64,000 nt of DNA. Origin: Adhaeribacter soli. Lineage in GTDB: Bacteria > Bacteroidota > Bacteroidia > Cytophagales > Hymenobacteraceae. The notes under the pieces were generated by a model. That model made no database searches. It was given only the letters and a program-made list of their open reading frames with translations, and had not been told where the DNA came from. Every line of letters begins with the position of its first letter. Position 1 is the first letter of the stretch. The position numbers were made by a program, and so were the translations under genes. The stretch lies in contig NZ_VTWT01000014.1 in assembly GCF_008727925.1 (NCBI RefSeq), forward strand, positions 62,001 to 126,000. The letters run 5' to 3'. This document shows, piece after piece, positions 9,128 through 17,153 of this stretch.

Positions 9128-9868
9128 ATGCCTTTAAAAGAAGAGATTGAATTATCGGGTAACTGGCTTTTCCGCCACCGGAGCTGGTTACCTTTGGTGC
9201 TGTACGTTTTTGCGTTGCTAATCATGTTTTTTTATGCCGATGACACCCACTTCTGCATGACCAACCAGGACTGGGGGCTTTTCTGCCTCGGCATTTCATT
9301 TGCGGGTTTGCTCATCCGGGCATTTACCGTAGGCTTTACGCCGAAAGGCACTTCCGGCCGGAATACCGAAAAACAGGTTGCAGAAACCCTGAACCAGACC
9401 GGTATTTACTCGGTGGTGCGGCACCCGCTTTATTTGGGTAACTTTTTAATGTGGCTGGGCTTGTTCCTTTTTGTAGGCTTGTGGTGGTTTGTGCTTATCT
9501 GCTGCCTGGCCTACTGGCTTTATTATGAGCGAATCATGTTTGCCGAAGAGGAATTCCTGCGCAAAAGCTACGGCAGCCGGTACGAAAACTGGGCCAGCCA
9601 GACGCCGGCCTTTATTCCGGCGCTTACCGGTTGGGTACCGAGCCCGGCAACTTTTTCCTTTAAAAATGTACTGAAGCGGGAATACAACGGCTTTTTTGCT
9701 ACCGTATTTTCTTTTTCGGCGCTCAACGCCATCAGTTACTTAATGGCGGAGCAGCGGTTTTACATGGATACCATCTGGAAAATTATTCTGCTGGCTGGTA
9801 CCGGAATTTTTCTGGCCTTGCGTTTTTTGCGGAAAAGCACGAAGCTTCTGGATGAGCCGGGCCGGTAA
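9128..9868 (+). CDS. Isoprenylcysteine carboxyl methyltransferase-like membrane protein
   Basis: A 246-residue polytopic membrane protein. After two hydrophobic helices (about 22-38 and 50-66), the core RHPLYLGNFLMWLGLFLFVG (about 98-118) is the SAM-binding region of ICMT/PEMT-type methyltransferases, and the ERIMFAEEEFLRKSYGSRYENW segment is the second signature, with the EE pair and the YENW end. A C-terminal extension adds two hydrophobic segments (about 190-206 and 212-232) that are not part of the minimal fold. The substrate is unknown; bacterial members may act on lipids or small molecules. It ends at a strong terminator shared with the converging gene. Confidence 0.75.
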   Translation: MPLKEEIELSGNWLFRHRSWLPLVLYVFALLIMFFYADDTHFCMTNQDWGLFCLGISFAGLLIRAFTVGFTPKGTSGRNTEKQVAETLNQTGIYSVVRHPLYLGNFLMWLGLFLFVGLWWFVLICCLAYWLYYERIMFAEEEFLRKSYGSRYENWASQTPAFIPALTGWVPSPATFSFKNVLKREYNGFFATVFSFSALNAISYLMAEQRFYMDTIWKIILLAGTGIFLALRFLRKSTKLLDEPGR

Positions 9869-9885
9869 CGGTACCAGTTTAAATG

Positions 9886-9929
9886 AAAAGTAAAAGCCTC
9901 TCCGGAATTCCGGGGAGGCTTTTACTTTT
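9886..9929. terminator. Bidirectional terminator
   Basis: AAAAGTAAAAGCCTC and its complement flank a CCGGAATTCCGG core, giving a stem of about 20 bp with A/T runs on both sides. It lies between two converging genes and can serve both. Confidence 0.88.
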
Positions 9930-9941
9930 AAGGGCGTTTCC

Positions 9942-10985
9942 CTAGCGTTTCAGGAATACTCTGGGCACTACAAAATAGATCTCGGCCTGGGCAAAGGGCG
10001 CGGTTCCCACTTCAGATTCTATGAGGGTAACATCACGTTTGCTACCCTGTTCAAAGGCATCGTAGGCAATATTATACCGCAAACCTCCTTCAAGGCTGAA
10101 CCAGATAAAATCGTAGATCTCCTGCTCCCAGCGCAACTTAAGCCGGAGATCGTTATGCCGAAGCTCGATGGTTTTGAGGTTAGCAAAGGCCGGGTCTGAC
10201 GAGAACGGTGGTTTGTCTACTTTTATGATGTAGCTGAAACCATCGAGGTTATAACCGGCGTAGAATAAGGTTTTATCGGATTTGTTGTAGCGCATTACAG
10301 CAGCAGCCGGGAACACGGCCTCCAGGCCCCAGCGATCGTTAAAGGTGCGGTTATACAACACAGCCGGATAAATGGTTTTGCGGCCAAACTGGTAACCTAA
10401 CTGCGCCCCAACCCCCCAGCTGAAGTCCTTGTTAATTTTCCAGCCGTAAATTGCTTCGGCAGTGGTACGGAGGTAGTCGCTGAAATTCAGTTCGGAAGAT
10501 GTATAATCGCCGTTAAGTTGTCCTTTAACCCGTAATATCCAATAATTCCGGTAGTTTACGGGGCGCACAACGGCTAGCTGGGCACTTAACGACTTCAGGC
10601 CCTTATCCTGTAAATTCCGGAAATAGGCATAATCGGTCGTATAGCCGGTATTTTCTTTAAAGTTGAATTCTTCGCGCTCATAGCCTACCCCGAGCACGAT
10701 TTTTAAGTGCGGCCGGTTCCAGAGCGGCACATAGCCTTTGATCTCAGCAATGTTGCTGTGCTTGATCGTGGCATCGCGGTCACCAACTTTCAACTGGTCT
10801 TGCCGGGCATTGAAATCGTAATTGAAGGTACGGTTATAGCGCAACAGGAAGAAGCGGCCGCGGGGCATTCCTTCTACCGATGGGTTGGCATATTCCTTAT
10901 CCCGGCGGGTAGAGTCTTCCTGAGCGCTGGCACTGAACCCGCTTACGCAGACTAAAAAGATCAAAAAGGATAAAAATTGTTTCAT
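9942..10985 (-). CDS. Outer-membrane beta-barrel protein (DUF6268-like)
   Basis: The methionine at MKQFLSFLIFLVCVSGFSASAQ was taken as start because it opens a clear signal peptide; the frame extends 17 codons upstream without such a feature. The mature protein alternates polar and hydrophobic residues in strand-length units (RFFLLRYNRTFNYDF, LKIVLGVGYEREEFNF, WILRVKGQLNGDYTS, FSWGVGAQLGYQFG, WFSLEGGLRYNIAYD) and ends VPRVFLKR, as expected for a 10-14-strand outer-membrane barrel. The overall look fits the DUF6268 outer-membrane family. Function unknown. It lies 53 bases downstream of the phosphoesterase-barrel gene on the same strand and is probably co-transcribed with it. Confidence 0.7.
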   Translation of the reverse strand: MKQFLSFLIFLVCVSGFSASAQEDSTRRDKEYANPSVEGMPRGRFFLLRYNRTFNYDFNARQDQLKVGDRDATIKHSNIAEIKGYVPLWNRPHLKIVLGVGYEREEFNFKENTGYTTDYAYFRNLQDKGLKSLSAQLAVVRPVNYRNYWILRVKGQLNGDYTSSELNFSDYLRTTAEAIYGWKINKDFSWGVGAQLGYQFGRKTIYPAVLYNRTFNDRWGLEAVFPAAAVMRYNKSDKTLFYAGYNLDGFSYIIKVDKPPFSSDPAFANLKTIELRHNDLRLKLRWEQEIYDFIWFSLEGGLRYNIAYDAFEQGSKRDVTLIESEVGTAPFAQAEIYFVVPRVFLKR

Positions 10986-11038
10986 AGTTTTACTTTTAAT
11001 GCGTTTTATCCTACCATTTTCATGGCTACACTTCATGG

Positions 11039-14000
11039 TTAATACAAAAACCCGAACGTTACGTTAAACAGGTTTTCTTCGCCTTTGGAGTACGTACCTA
11101 CCACTACCATCCGTTTGATAAACTCCAGCCAGATGCCGCCGCCGTAACCGGTATGCAGATCGGTAAAGAGCTTTTTACTGGCATCGTTATCGGAGAATAC
11201 CCGGCCCATGTCGTAAAGCCCCACCACGCCGAAGCGGCCCGGCAGCAGGTAGAAATTGAATTTGAACAGTTCGGCCCGGAGCTCGATGTTCTGATACACG
11301 CTGCTGCGGCCGGCATAACGGGTACGGCGGTAGCCGCGCAGGTTGGTAGTTCCGCCCAGGGTATGCGCCTGGTAGAAACGGAAATCGCCGATGTTGTGCC
11401 CCACGCCTAAGCGGTAAGCAGCCGTAAGCTGAAAGGGCAGGTTCGGGCTGAAATACGCTACAACGGCCGAGCTAAAGCTGGTAAAGCGGCGACTTTCGTT
11501 CATCTGCCAATTTGTACTGATTTCGTTCAGCCAACGGATGCCCAGCCGGGGGTTTATTTCGCCTATTACCGATTCTACGTTGCCAAAGGCCCGGATGCCA
11601 AGGTAACGGTTTGTCATAAAATCGGATGGAAGTACCTGATTTTCAGAATAACGAATACCTTCTGCCTCCTGCCGGACGTACGGCCCCGAGTTTTCGTCAA
11701 TCTGCACCAGGTCGAGCTGCGGCCCGATACCTACTTTCATAAAACTGAAAATGTCGGAATTAAGGGTGGGCGAGAGCAGGAACCTGGAAAAACGCACCCG
11801 GTAAAATTCGATGCCTTTATCCTGATCGAAAACGGTATTATTACCAATGCCAAAGTAGTTATAAAGCAACTGCGGGCCGAAGTAAGCAGCCTGAACCGTA
11901 GCATCGTACTTGTTGCGCACCACCTGGCTGAACTCGCCTTTGTAGCGGATATTGTAGGCCGAAGTTGCGGGGGCAAAATTAGCTACCAGGATGTGCTCCG
12001 CGGCAAAGGGCTCTTTCCGGAACTTGTACCTGCGATGGACAATACCGCCCCCCAGGTAAATTTTATCGTCTTCGTTATAGCCAAAATAAAGCTTGGGCCC
12101 GGTATAAGGGATTTTGTAGTTGTCGCGGTCGTAGTTGTTCACTTCCGCAGCTTCTTCGGTCCGGTCTTTGGTTTCGGAACCGAAGGCCAGGAAATTGTCT
12201 TTCTCGGTGTCATATACAATGGTTTTGCGCTTTAAGCCGCTAACTTTAGACTTGTCGCTGATGCTGTCGGGGTCGTTGCCACCGATTATGCGCACCAGGA
12301 TGCCTTTCTTTACCTTGCCGTTCACTTTAAAGATGTCGTGGCCGTCGAGGCCGTAAAGCCTGATCTCATCGGTTTCGGAACGGTAAAACACCCGCTGGTA
12401 AAGCAACTGCGCTTCTGTGCCTTGTTTGGTTATTTTATGCACAATCACTTCGGTGCGTTCGTCATCGAGGCGGTTCACTTCAAATTTTTCGTGCTTGTCG
12501 CTCCCCACAACATCCACTTCGCGGGCCAGTACCTTATAATAATCCTGGGCAACCTGCGGCAACAGGTCGCGCCGCGATTTTAACTTGGCAATCATTTCCG
12601 GCGCGGAGATCGGGTAAATTTCCGGCGGCAAAGCCCGAACCGCTTCTTCGATAGCAGCATCGGTTATACTGCGTTTCATTTCTTCGGCAATACTTACCCA
12701 TTGCTCTCTGGTTACGCCTGACAGGAACGTGCGGTCATTGTTTAAAGCACTCAGGTTAAGGCCCACATAATCGCCGTAATCGTAACCGAAGTTCTGAATG
12801 TTGCGCACCGCCCATTTGCGGCTCACCAGATACGGAATTAAACCATCGGTCTTAAAGAAGGCTACGTCACGGTCTTCGGGAACCGGCGTAAAGAGCCTCG
12901 ATTTTTCCGTTTTATCTTCTTTCCAGCGCCACTGCCCTTCGTGCCGGTCCCAGTCGCCAACAAGCATATCGAAAAGGCGGGCGCGGGCAAACTCCTGCTG
13001 GTTTACTACGTTGTCGTTATCCTTGCGCAACCGCTCGAGCACTTTTTTGGTACCCACTATATTTTTGGCAAAGCCTAAGCTGGCAACCGTTTCCTGATTT
13101 TCGTCCGGGTCTTCTTCGAAATAAGCCGGCATGTTGCTGAAATCGGCTAAGTACTGGCGTAAAGCCGGATCGCGCGGAACCCACACCAGCCGGGGGTTGG
13201 TGTGCAGCACGCCGGCGGCATCGGCCAGTCTGGGAATGACCAGCGGGCCGTAAGGGTGCTGGGCCGAGATCTGGTCCTGCATGACGTCTTTCACTACGGT
13301 TTCGCGCAGGTCGGCCGGCAAAGCTTTTGCCGGGTCTTTATTTACCGAACGCAGCACAAATAACTGCCCGTTTTCATTGCGCAGCTTCAGCGATTTGGTT
13401 TGCTTGCCGCCACCCATTTTATACGGCGTAAGCCCTCCCTGTTCGGTATTCAGGTTTATGTAGGGCATGGTAACGGGGGTGATCCATTCTTTCCGGTAAT
13501 GCAGCCCCAGCCAGAAGGAACGCGTTTTACCGGCGGCGTAATCCGGGTTCATGGCGCGGGTAATGGTGCTGTCGGAGAAATCGCGGACCGGTACATCGAG
13601 CCTGGCAATAGTCGGGGTTTTCTTGGCATACAGCGGGTAGCGGAACACCATTTCTCCTTCATTGCCATGGCCCTTTGGCTGCCAGAACTCCACCCATACT
13701 TCGCCGTTGGTATAGTAATTCAGAATGGAGTAGCCTTTTTCTTTGTACGAGAAAAGGGCATCGCCTTTGGCACGAAGGTGCTGCACTTTGCACCCCGAGC
13801 CGCTTACGATGTGGTGCAGGTTCTTGTGTTTGTAGTACTGCAGGTTATGCTCATGCCCGGCCGCATAAATGATATTGTCGTATTTCTCAAAAATATTGAG
13901 CAGGTTCTTAATATACGCCTGATAGGCCGGGTAGAAAATATCCTGCGAAACACCACCAAAACGCCGCGCCACCGGGTAAATAGACCCGATAACCGGCAAG

Positions 14001-14818
14001 GGAATCAGAGCCCATTTATGCACAATGGAAACCGGAAAGATGTGATCGAGCAGGGTGAAATAGCCGCCGTGTACGCCGTCGGAAAACATGGGATGGTGCG
14101 CCACTACCAGAATGTTGTTGCCCTGGTTTTTGCGGATAATGTCTTCGAGCTGCACGTAAACATCGTTTTCGTTTACGGCCGGGCAGGCGGTACCGGCTCC
14201 GTATGGGCGGTCTTCGTCCTGCAGCCACCACTGCGAGTTCAGGGCTATAATTACAATATCGTCCTGCACTTTTACTTCGTAAGGCCCGGGGCAGCCGCCG
14301 TCAGGCACGTAGAAATCGCCGCCGGTTACGAAAGCCGAATCTTTGAGGTAATTCTCTACATATTCTTCCTGGCGGAGCACGGCATCCCAGCCCCCTTTCA
14401 GGCCCTGGGCCCAGTCGTGGTTTCCGGGAATCATGTACTTTTCGCCGCGGTAGTTTTTCAGGATGTCGAGCTGGGTATTTAAGTGCCGCTCGGAAATTTT
14501 ACGGTCGTAGGCGCCAGGTTTGGGCAAGCCGTAACTGTACACATTATCGCCCAGAAAAATAGCGGTACTGTTGGAGTCGGCCACTTCCAGCTGGCGGCGC
14601 ATGAGCGTAAGGGAAGGTTCGCGCGGATCGACTTTAGGCGCCCCCACATCGCCGATCAGGAAAACAGAATGCTTCAGTTTCAAGCTGTCTTCGGGCTGCA
14701 GGGTGCGCCAGTTAGAAACAGCAGGCTTGTAGTTGGGCGGCGGATTGATACCGGCACACCCGGCGCCGGTCAGCAGCAGGAACAGGTAAATGAGCTTGGA
14801 AATGTATTTGTTCTTCAT
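11039..14818 (-). CDS. Calcineurin-like phosphoesterase fused to a surface-antigen (BamA-like) barrel
   Basis: A 1259-residue two-part protein. The N-terminus is a signal peptide leading to Cys21 (LLLTGAGCAG), a weak lipobox. Residues about 50-370 carry all metallophosphoesterase motifs in order: GDVG (Asp57), FLGDNVY, IPGNHDWAQG, VVAHHPMFSDG and AAGHEHNLQYY. A middle region of about 450 residues is uncharacterised and resembles nothing I can name. The last 370 residues or so form an outer-membrane barrel of the bacterial surface antigen type (LGGTTNLRGYRRTRYAGRSSVYQNIELR, ending VTFGFLY). The enzyme part probably acts in the periplasm or at the surface on phosphate esters. Proteins of this architecture recur in Bacteroidota. 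Confidence 0.85.
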   Translation of the reverse strand: MKNKYISKLIYLFLLLTGAGCAGINPPPNYKPAVSNWRTLQPEDSLKLKHSVFLIGDVGAPKVDPREPSLTLMRRQLEVADSNSTAIFLGDNVYSYGLPKPGAYDRKISERHLNTQLDILKNYRGEKYMIPGNHDWAQGLKGGWDAVLRQEEYVENYLKDSAFVTGGDFYVPDGGCPGPYEVKVQDDIVIIALNSQWWLQDEDRPYGAGTACPAVNENDVYVQLEDIIRKNQGNNILVVAHHPMFSDGVHGGYFTLLDHIFPVSIVHKWALIPLPVIGSIYPVARRFGGVSQDIFYPAYQAYIKNLLNIFEKYDNIIYAAGHEHNLQYYKHKNLHHIVSGSGCKVQHLRAKGDALFSYKEKGYSILNYYTNGEVWVEFWQPKGHGNEGEMVFRYPLYAKKTPTIARLDVPVRDFSDSTITRAMNPDYAAGKTRSFWLGLHYRKEWITPVTMPYINLNTEQGGLTPYKMGGGKQTKSLKLRNENGQLFVLRSVNKDPAKALPADLRETVVKDVMQDQISAQHPYGPLVIPRLADAAGVLHTNPRLVWVPRDPALRQYLADFSNMPAYFEEDPDENQETVASLGFAKNIVGTKKVLERLRKDNDNVVNQQEFARARLFDMLVGDWDRHEGQWRWKEDKTEKSRLFTPVPEDRDVAFFKTDGLIPYLVSRKWAVRNIQNFGYDYGDYVGLNLSALNNDRTFLSGVTREQWVSIAEEMKRSITDAAIEEAVRALPPEIYPISAPEMIAKLKSRRDLLPQVAQDYYKVLAREVDVVGSDKHEKFEVNRLDDERTEVIVHKITKQGTEAQLLYQRVFYRSETDEIRLYGLDGHDIFKVNGKVKKGILVRIIGGNDPDSISDKSKVSGLKRKTIVYDTEKDNFLAFGSETKDRTEEAAEVNNYDRDNYKIPYTGPKLYFGYNEDDKIYLGGGIVHRRYKFRKEPFAAEHILVANFAPATSAYNIRYKGEFSQVVRNKYDATVQAAYFGPQLLYNYFGIGNNTVFDQDKGIEFYRVRFSRFLLSPTLNSDIFSFMKVGIGPQLDLVQIDENSGPYVRQEAEGIRYSENQVLPSDFMTNRYLGIRAFGNVESVIGEINPRLGIRWLNEISTNWQMNESRRFTSFSSAVVAYFSPNLPFQLTAAYRLGVGHNIGDFRFYQAHTLGGTTNLRGYRRTRYAGRSSVYQNIELRAELFKFNFYLLPGRFGVVGLYDMGRVFSDNDASKKLFTDLHTGYGGGIWLEFIKRMVVVGTYSKGEENLFNVTFGFLY

Positions 14819-15262
14819 AAGTAACGGCGTTCGGCTGCAATGTGGGTGGTTATAAACAAGTCTTGTACAGCCCCTGCTAAACTGTAGCAGCCCTGTAAGC
14901 CCCGGCCTGGTGGAGGAAGAAACGAGAAGTTGTTTTTTGGGTTTGAGTTTAAAAGCATGTTATTCGGAACGCTTTTTTGGTAAAGAGATACGGTTTTAAG
15001 AATATAGCTTTTGACGTATAAAAACCTGAAATGTTTTCGGATTGCGGAAATGAAAGCCGGAACGGAAGCGTAACAATCGTTTGCCGTCCGGTTCTCTTAA
15101 GTAAAGCAACCGTCGCTTTTTGGGGCTTAAAGCATAGCGTTCCGGCAACTAAACCTTGTACCGGGAATTAGCGTTGAACCCGAAGCAGGAATTGAAAGAA
15201 GCCCTTAATAAACCTATCCGTGTATTTTCTTTTACGGCCTGCGCTTATCTGAAACGCCACTT
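14819..15262. other. Divergent intergenic region
   Basis: 444 bases between two diverging genes, so promoters for both should lie here. I see no clear TTTG/TAnnTTTG pair, no inverted repeat and no small gene. Confidence 0.4.
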
Positions 15263-16456
15263 ATGAAAAACCCCGAAATTCTGACCAGAACGAGCGAGTT
15301 TGTCCTGAAGCTCTTTCACGAGAAACTTTCGAAAAAGCTGGTTTACCATACCTATAAACACACCACCGAAACGGTAAAGGAAGCGCGCATTTTAGGTGAA
15401 ATGCACCAGCTCCCTCCCGACCAGATGGAAGTGCTGCTGCTGGCCGCCTGGCTGCACGACACCGGCTACGTAGACACCTACGAAGGCCACGAAGAAAACA
15501 GCGCCCGCATAGCTTCCCGCTTTCTGAGTGAACTGGATTATCCGAAGGAAAAGATTGACCAGATAGCCCACTGCATTACCGGCGCCGGCACAAAGGACGG
15601 CAATACCGAACTGCTGACCAATATTCTCTGGGATGCCGACCTTTCGAATTTAGGCAAGGATAGCTTTGAGGCCAATGCCGAGCTTTTGCGGGTGGAATGG
15701 GAAATTTTTCTGAACCGGTTCTATACCGACTATGAATGGGCCCAGCACCAGCTCGATTTTCTGCAAAAGCATGCCTTCCGGACCGAGTTTGGCCGGCAGC
15801 GGTTCGAGGCGCAACGGGAGAAAAACATTCTGCAGCAGCGGGAAAAGCTCCGGGAAACTTCCAGAAGCCAGAAAAAAGAAGAAGTAAAGGAACGCGAAAC
15901 CCTGGCGCAGCCCAAGCGGGGCATAGAAACCATGTTCCGGAGCATGTACCAGAACCACATGGAACTAAGCGCCATGGCCGACAACAAAGCCAACATGATG
16001 ATCAGTCTGAACGCCATTATCATGTCGGTAATTATTACCTATCTGGGCGCGAAAACCTCTATGCTGGGTGCACAGTTTACCAAAAACCCGATCCTGCTCG
16101 TGCCGGTGGGCTGTTTGCTGCTTTCTACTTTGGGCTCGGTGATCTTTGCCATTATGTCGGCCCAGCCGGAAGTAACCAGCTTTGCCGTGAAAACCACCAA
16201 AGTAGTGCCCCGCAAAGTAAACATGCTGTTCTTCGGTAATTTTACCCGCATCAGCCTGGAAGATTTCCAGAACAGCATCCACGAAATTATGCGCGAAAAA
16301 AACACGCTCTACAACAACATGATCACGGATATTTATTACCTGGGCGAAGTACTGAAACGCAAATATTCCCTGCTCCGGGTATCGTACACCATTTTCATGT
16401 TCGGGCTGATCCTGACGGTGGCTTCGTTTATCGTGGCGATGGTTTATAAGATCTGA
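15263..16456 (+). CDS. HD-domain / Pycsar-type transmembrane effector (HD-PycTM)
   Basis: A 397-residue protein with two parts. The N-terminal HD domain (about 10-190) shows the metal ligands in order: YHTYKHT (His33), WLHDTG (His65-Asp66), YEGHEENSA (His76) and LWDADLSNLG. Charged, coiled-coil-like sequence (about 190-228) leads to the C-terminal Pycsar effector domain: MADNKANMMISLNAIIMSVII (first membrane helix), PILLVPVGCLLLSTLGSVIFAIMSAQPE (second), and a final helix at about 373-396. The ADNKA-N-MISLN motif is the hallmark of the PycTM/DUF5706 family, whose known members depolarise the inner membrane after binding cyclic UMP or CMP. HD domains hydrolyse phosphoesters, so this one may clear the signal. 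No uridylate or cytidylate cyclase is visible within the window, so activation is unexplained. Confidence 0.85.
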   Translation: MKNPEILTRTSEFVLKLFHEKLSKKLVYHTYKHTTETVKEARILGEMHQLPPDQMEVLLLAAWLHDTGYVDTYEGHEENSARIASRFLSELDYPKEKIDQIAHCITGAGTKDGNTELLTNILWDADLSNLGKDSFEANAELLRVEWEIFLNRFYTDYEWAQHQLDFLQKHAFRTEFGRQRFEAQREKNILQQREKLRETSRSQKKEEVKERETLAQPKRGIETMFRSMYQNHMELSAMADNKANMMISLNAIIMSVIITYLGAKTSMLGAQFTKNPILLVPVGCLLLSTLGSVIFAIMSAQPEVTSFAVKTTKVVPRKVNMLFFGNFTRISLEDFQNSIHEIMREKNTLYNNMITDIYYLGEVLKRKYSLLRVSYTIFMFGLILTVASFIVAMVYKI

Positions 16457-16612
16457 GGATTTGGAGATTTGAAAATGGGTAGATTTTGGAATGAATAATT
16501 AGAACAACAGGACTATTGGTTCTTTTATTCATCCTTATTTTCAAACCAACCTGAATAAGCCGGTTTTCTGTAAATTCGGTTTGTTTTCTGGTAAATTGGG
16601 AAAGCCGGCTTG

Positions 16613-16643
16613 TTGCAACAGGTTGGTTTTTTTGTTAATTTTG
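16613..16643 (+). promoter_or_regulatory. Promoter of tRNA-Arg
   Basis: TTG, 20 bases, then TAATTTTG, which fits the Bacteroidota -33/-7 pattern. The predicted start lies only about a dozen bases before the mature tRNA. Confidence 0.5.
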
Positions 16644-16662
16644 GTACCGTTTTAACATAACC

Positions 16663-16734
16663 GGCTGCGTAGTTCAACGGATAGAATAGGCGTTTCCTAA
16701 ACGCTTGATAGCAGTTCGATTCTGCTCGCGGCTA
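16663..16734 (+). tRNA. tRNA-Arg (anticodon CCT)
   Basis: A full cloverleaf can be drawn by hand: acceptor stem GGCTGCG/CGCGGCT, D stem GTTC/GAAT, anticodon stem GGCGT/ACGCT with loop TTCCTAA (anticodon CCT, reading AGG), and T stem AGCAG/CTGCT with loop TTCGATT, then discriminator A. The CCA end is not encoded, as is common in Bacteroidota. Confidence 0.95.
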
Positions 16735-16735
16735 C

Positions 16736-16777
16736 AATAAAAGAAGCCCTTAGAGTTTTCTGAAGGCTTCTTTTATT
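16736..16777 (+). terminator. Terminator of tRNA-Arg
   Basis: A perfect 13-bp stem (AATAAAAGAAGCC / GGCTTCTTTTATT) directly after the tRNA, with a T-rich right arm and tail. Confidence 0.85.
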
Positions 16778-17096
16778 TTTCAGCAATATTTTTCAGCCAT
16801 ATTAAGAATACCCAAGCAGGATTCTTAAGCAAAGCAGGGTAAAACAGTCTGAAAGTCTTATTCAAAACTGATGCTCCACTAAGATTAAATCTTTTTAGCT
16901 ACTTATCTATGCAGCTGTCTTCTCATTTCCTTCGGGGGTAGGCTGTTATTTTCATTCCTTTCTTTAAATTTCTTATTCCCTGCTCCCTTAGCTATGTGCC
17001 CTTTTCAGCTTTAGGCTAATCAGATATAGGAAAGCCTAATAAGTTTTTAATACCTACTTGTAACTGACCATGATTATAACCAGATTTACAAGAAGA

Positions 17097-17131
17097 TTTG
17101 CATAATGTTCTTTAGTTATATACTACCTTTA
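17097..17131 (+). promoter_or_regulatory. Candidate promoter of the first SBBP gene
   Basis: TTTG, 23 bases, then TACCTTTA, close to TAnnTTTG but with A as its last base. It sits about 22 bases before the ATG, so it would give a short leader. Confidence 0.35.
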
Positions 17132-17153
17132 CAAAATATTTATTTAAATACTT

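Noticed and set aside
13400-14482. A 360-codon plus-strand open frame inside the phosphoesterase gene
   Set aside because: It lies exactly antisense to the phosphoesterase motifs, has no domain or signal peptide of its own, and its composition is that of a reverse-complement shadow.
15263-16737. Complete Pycsar operon
   Set aside because: No cyclase gene is present on either side; only the effector-like gene can be supported.
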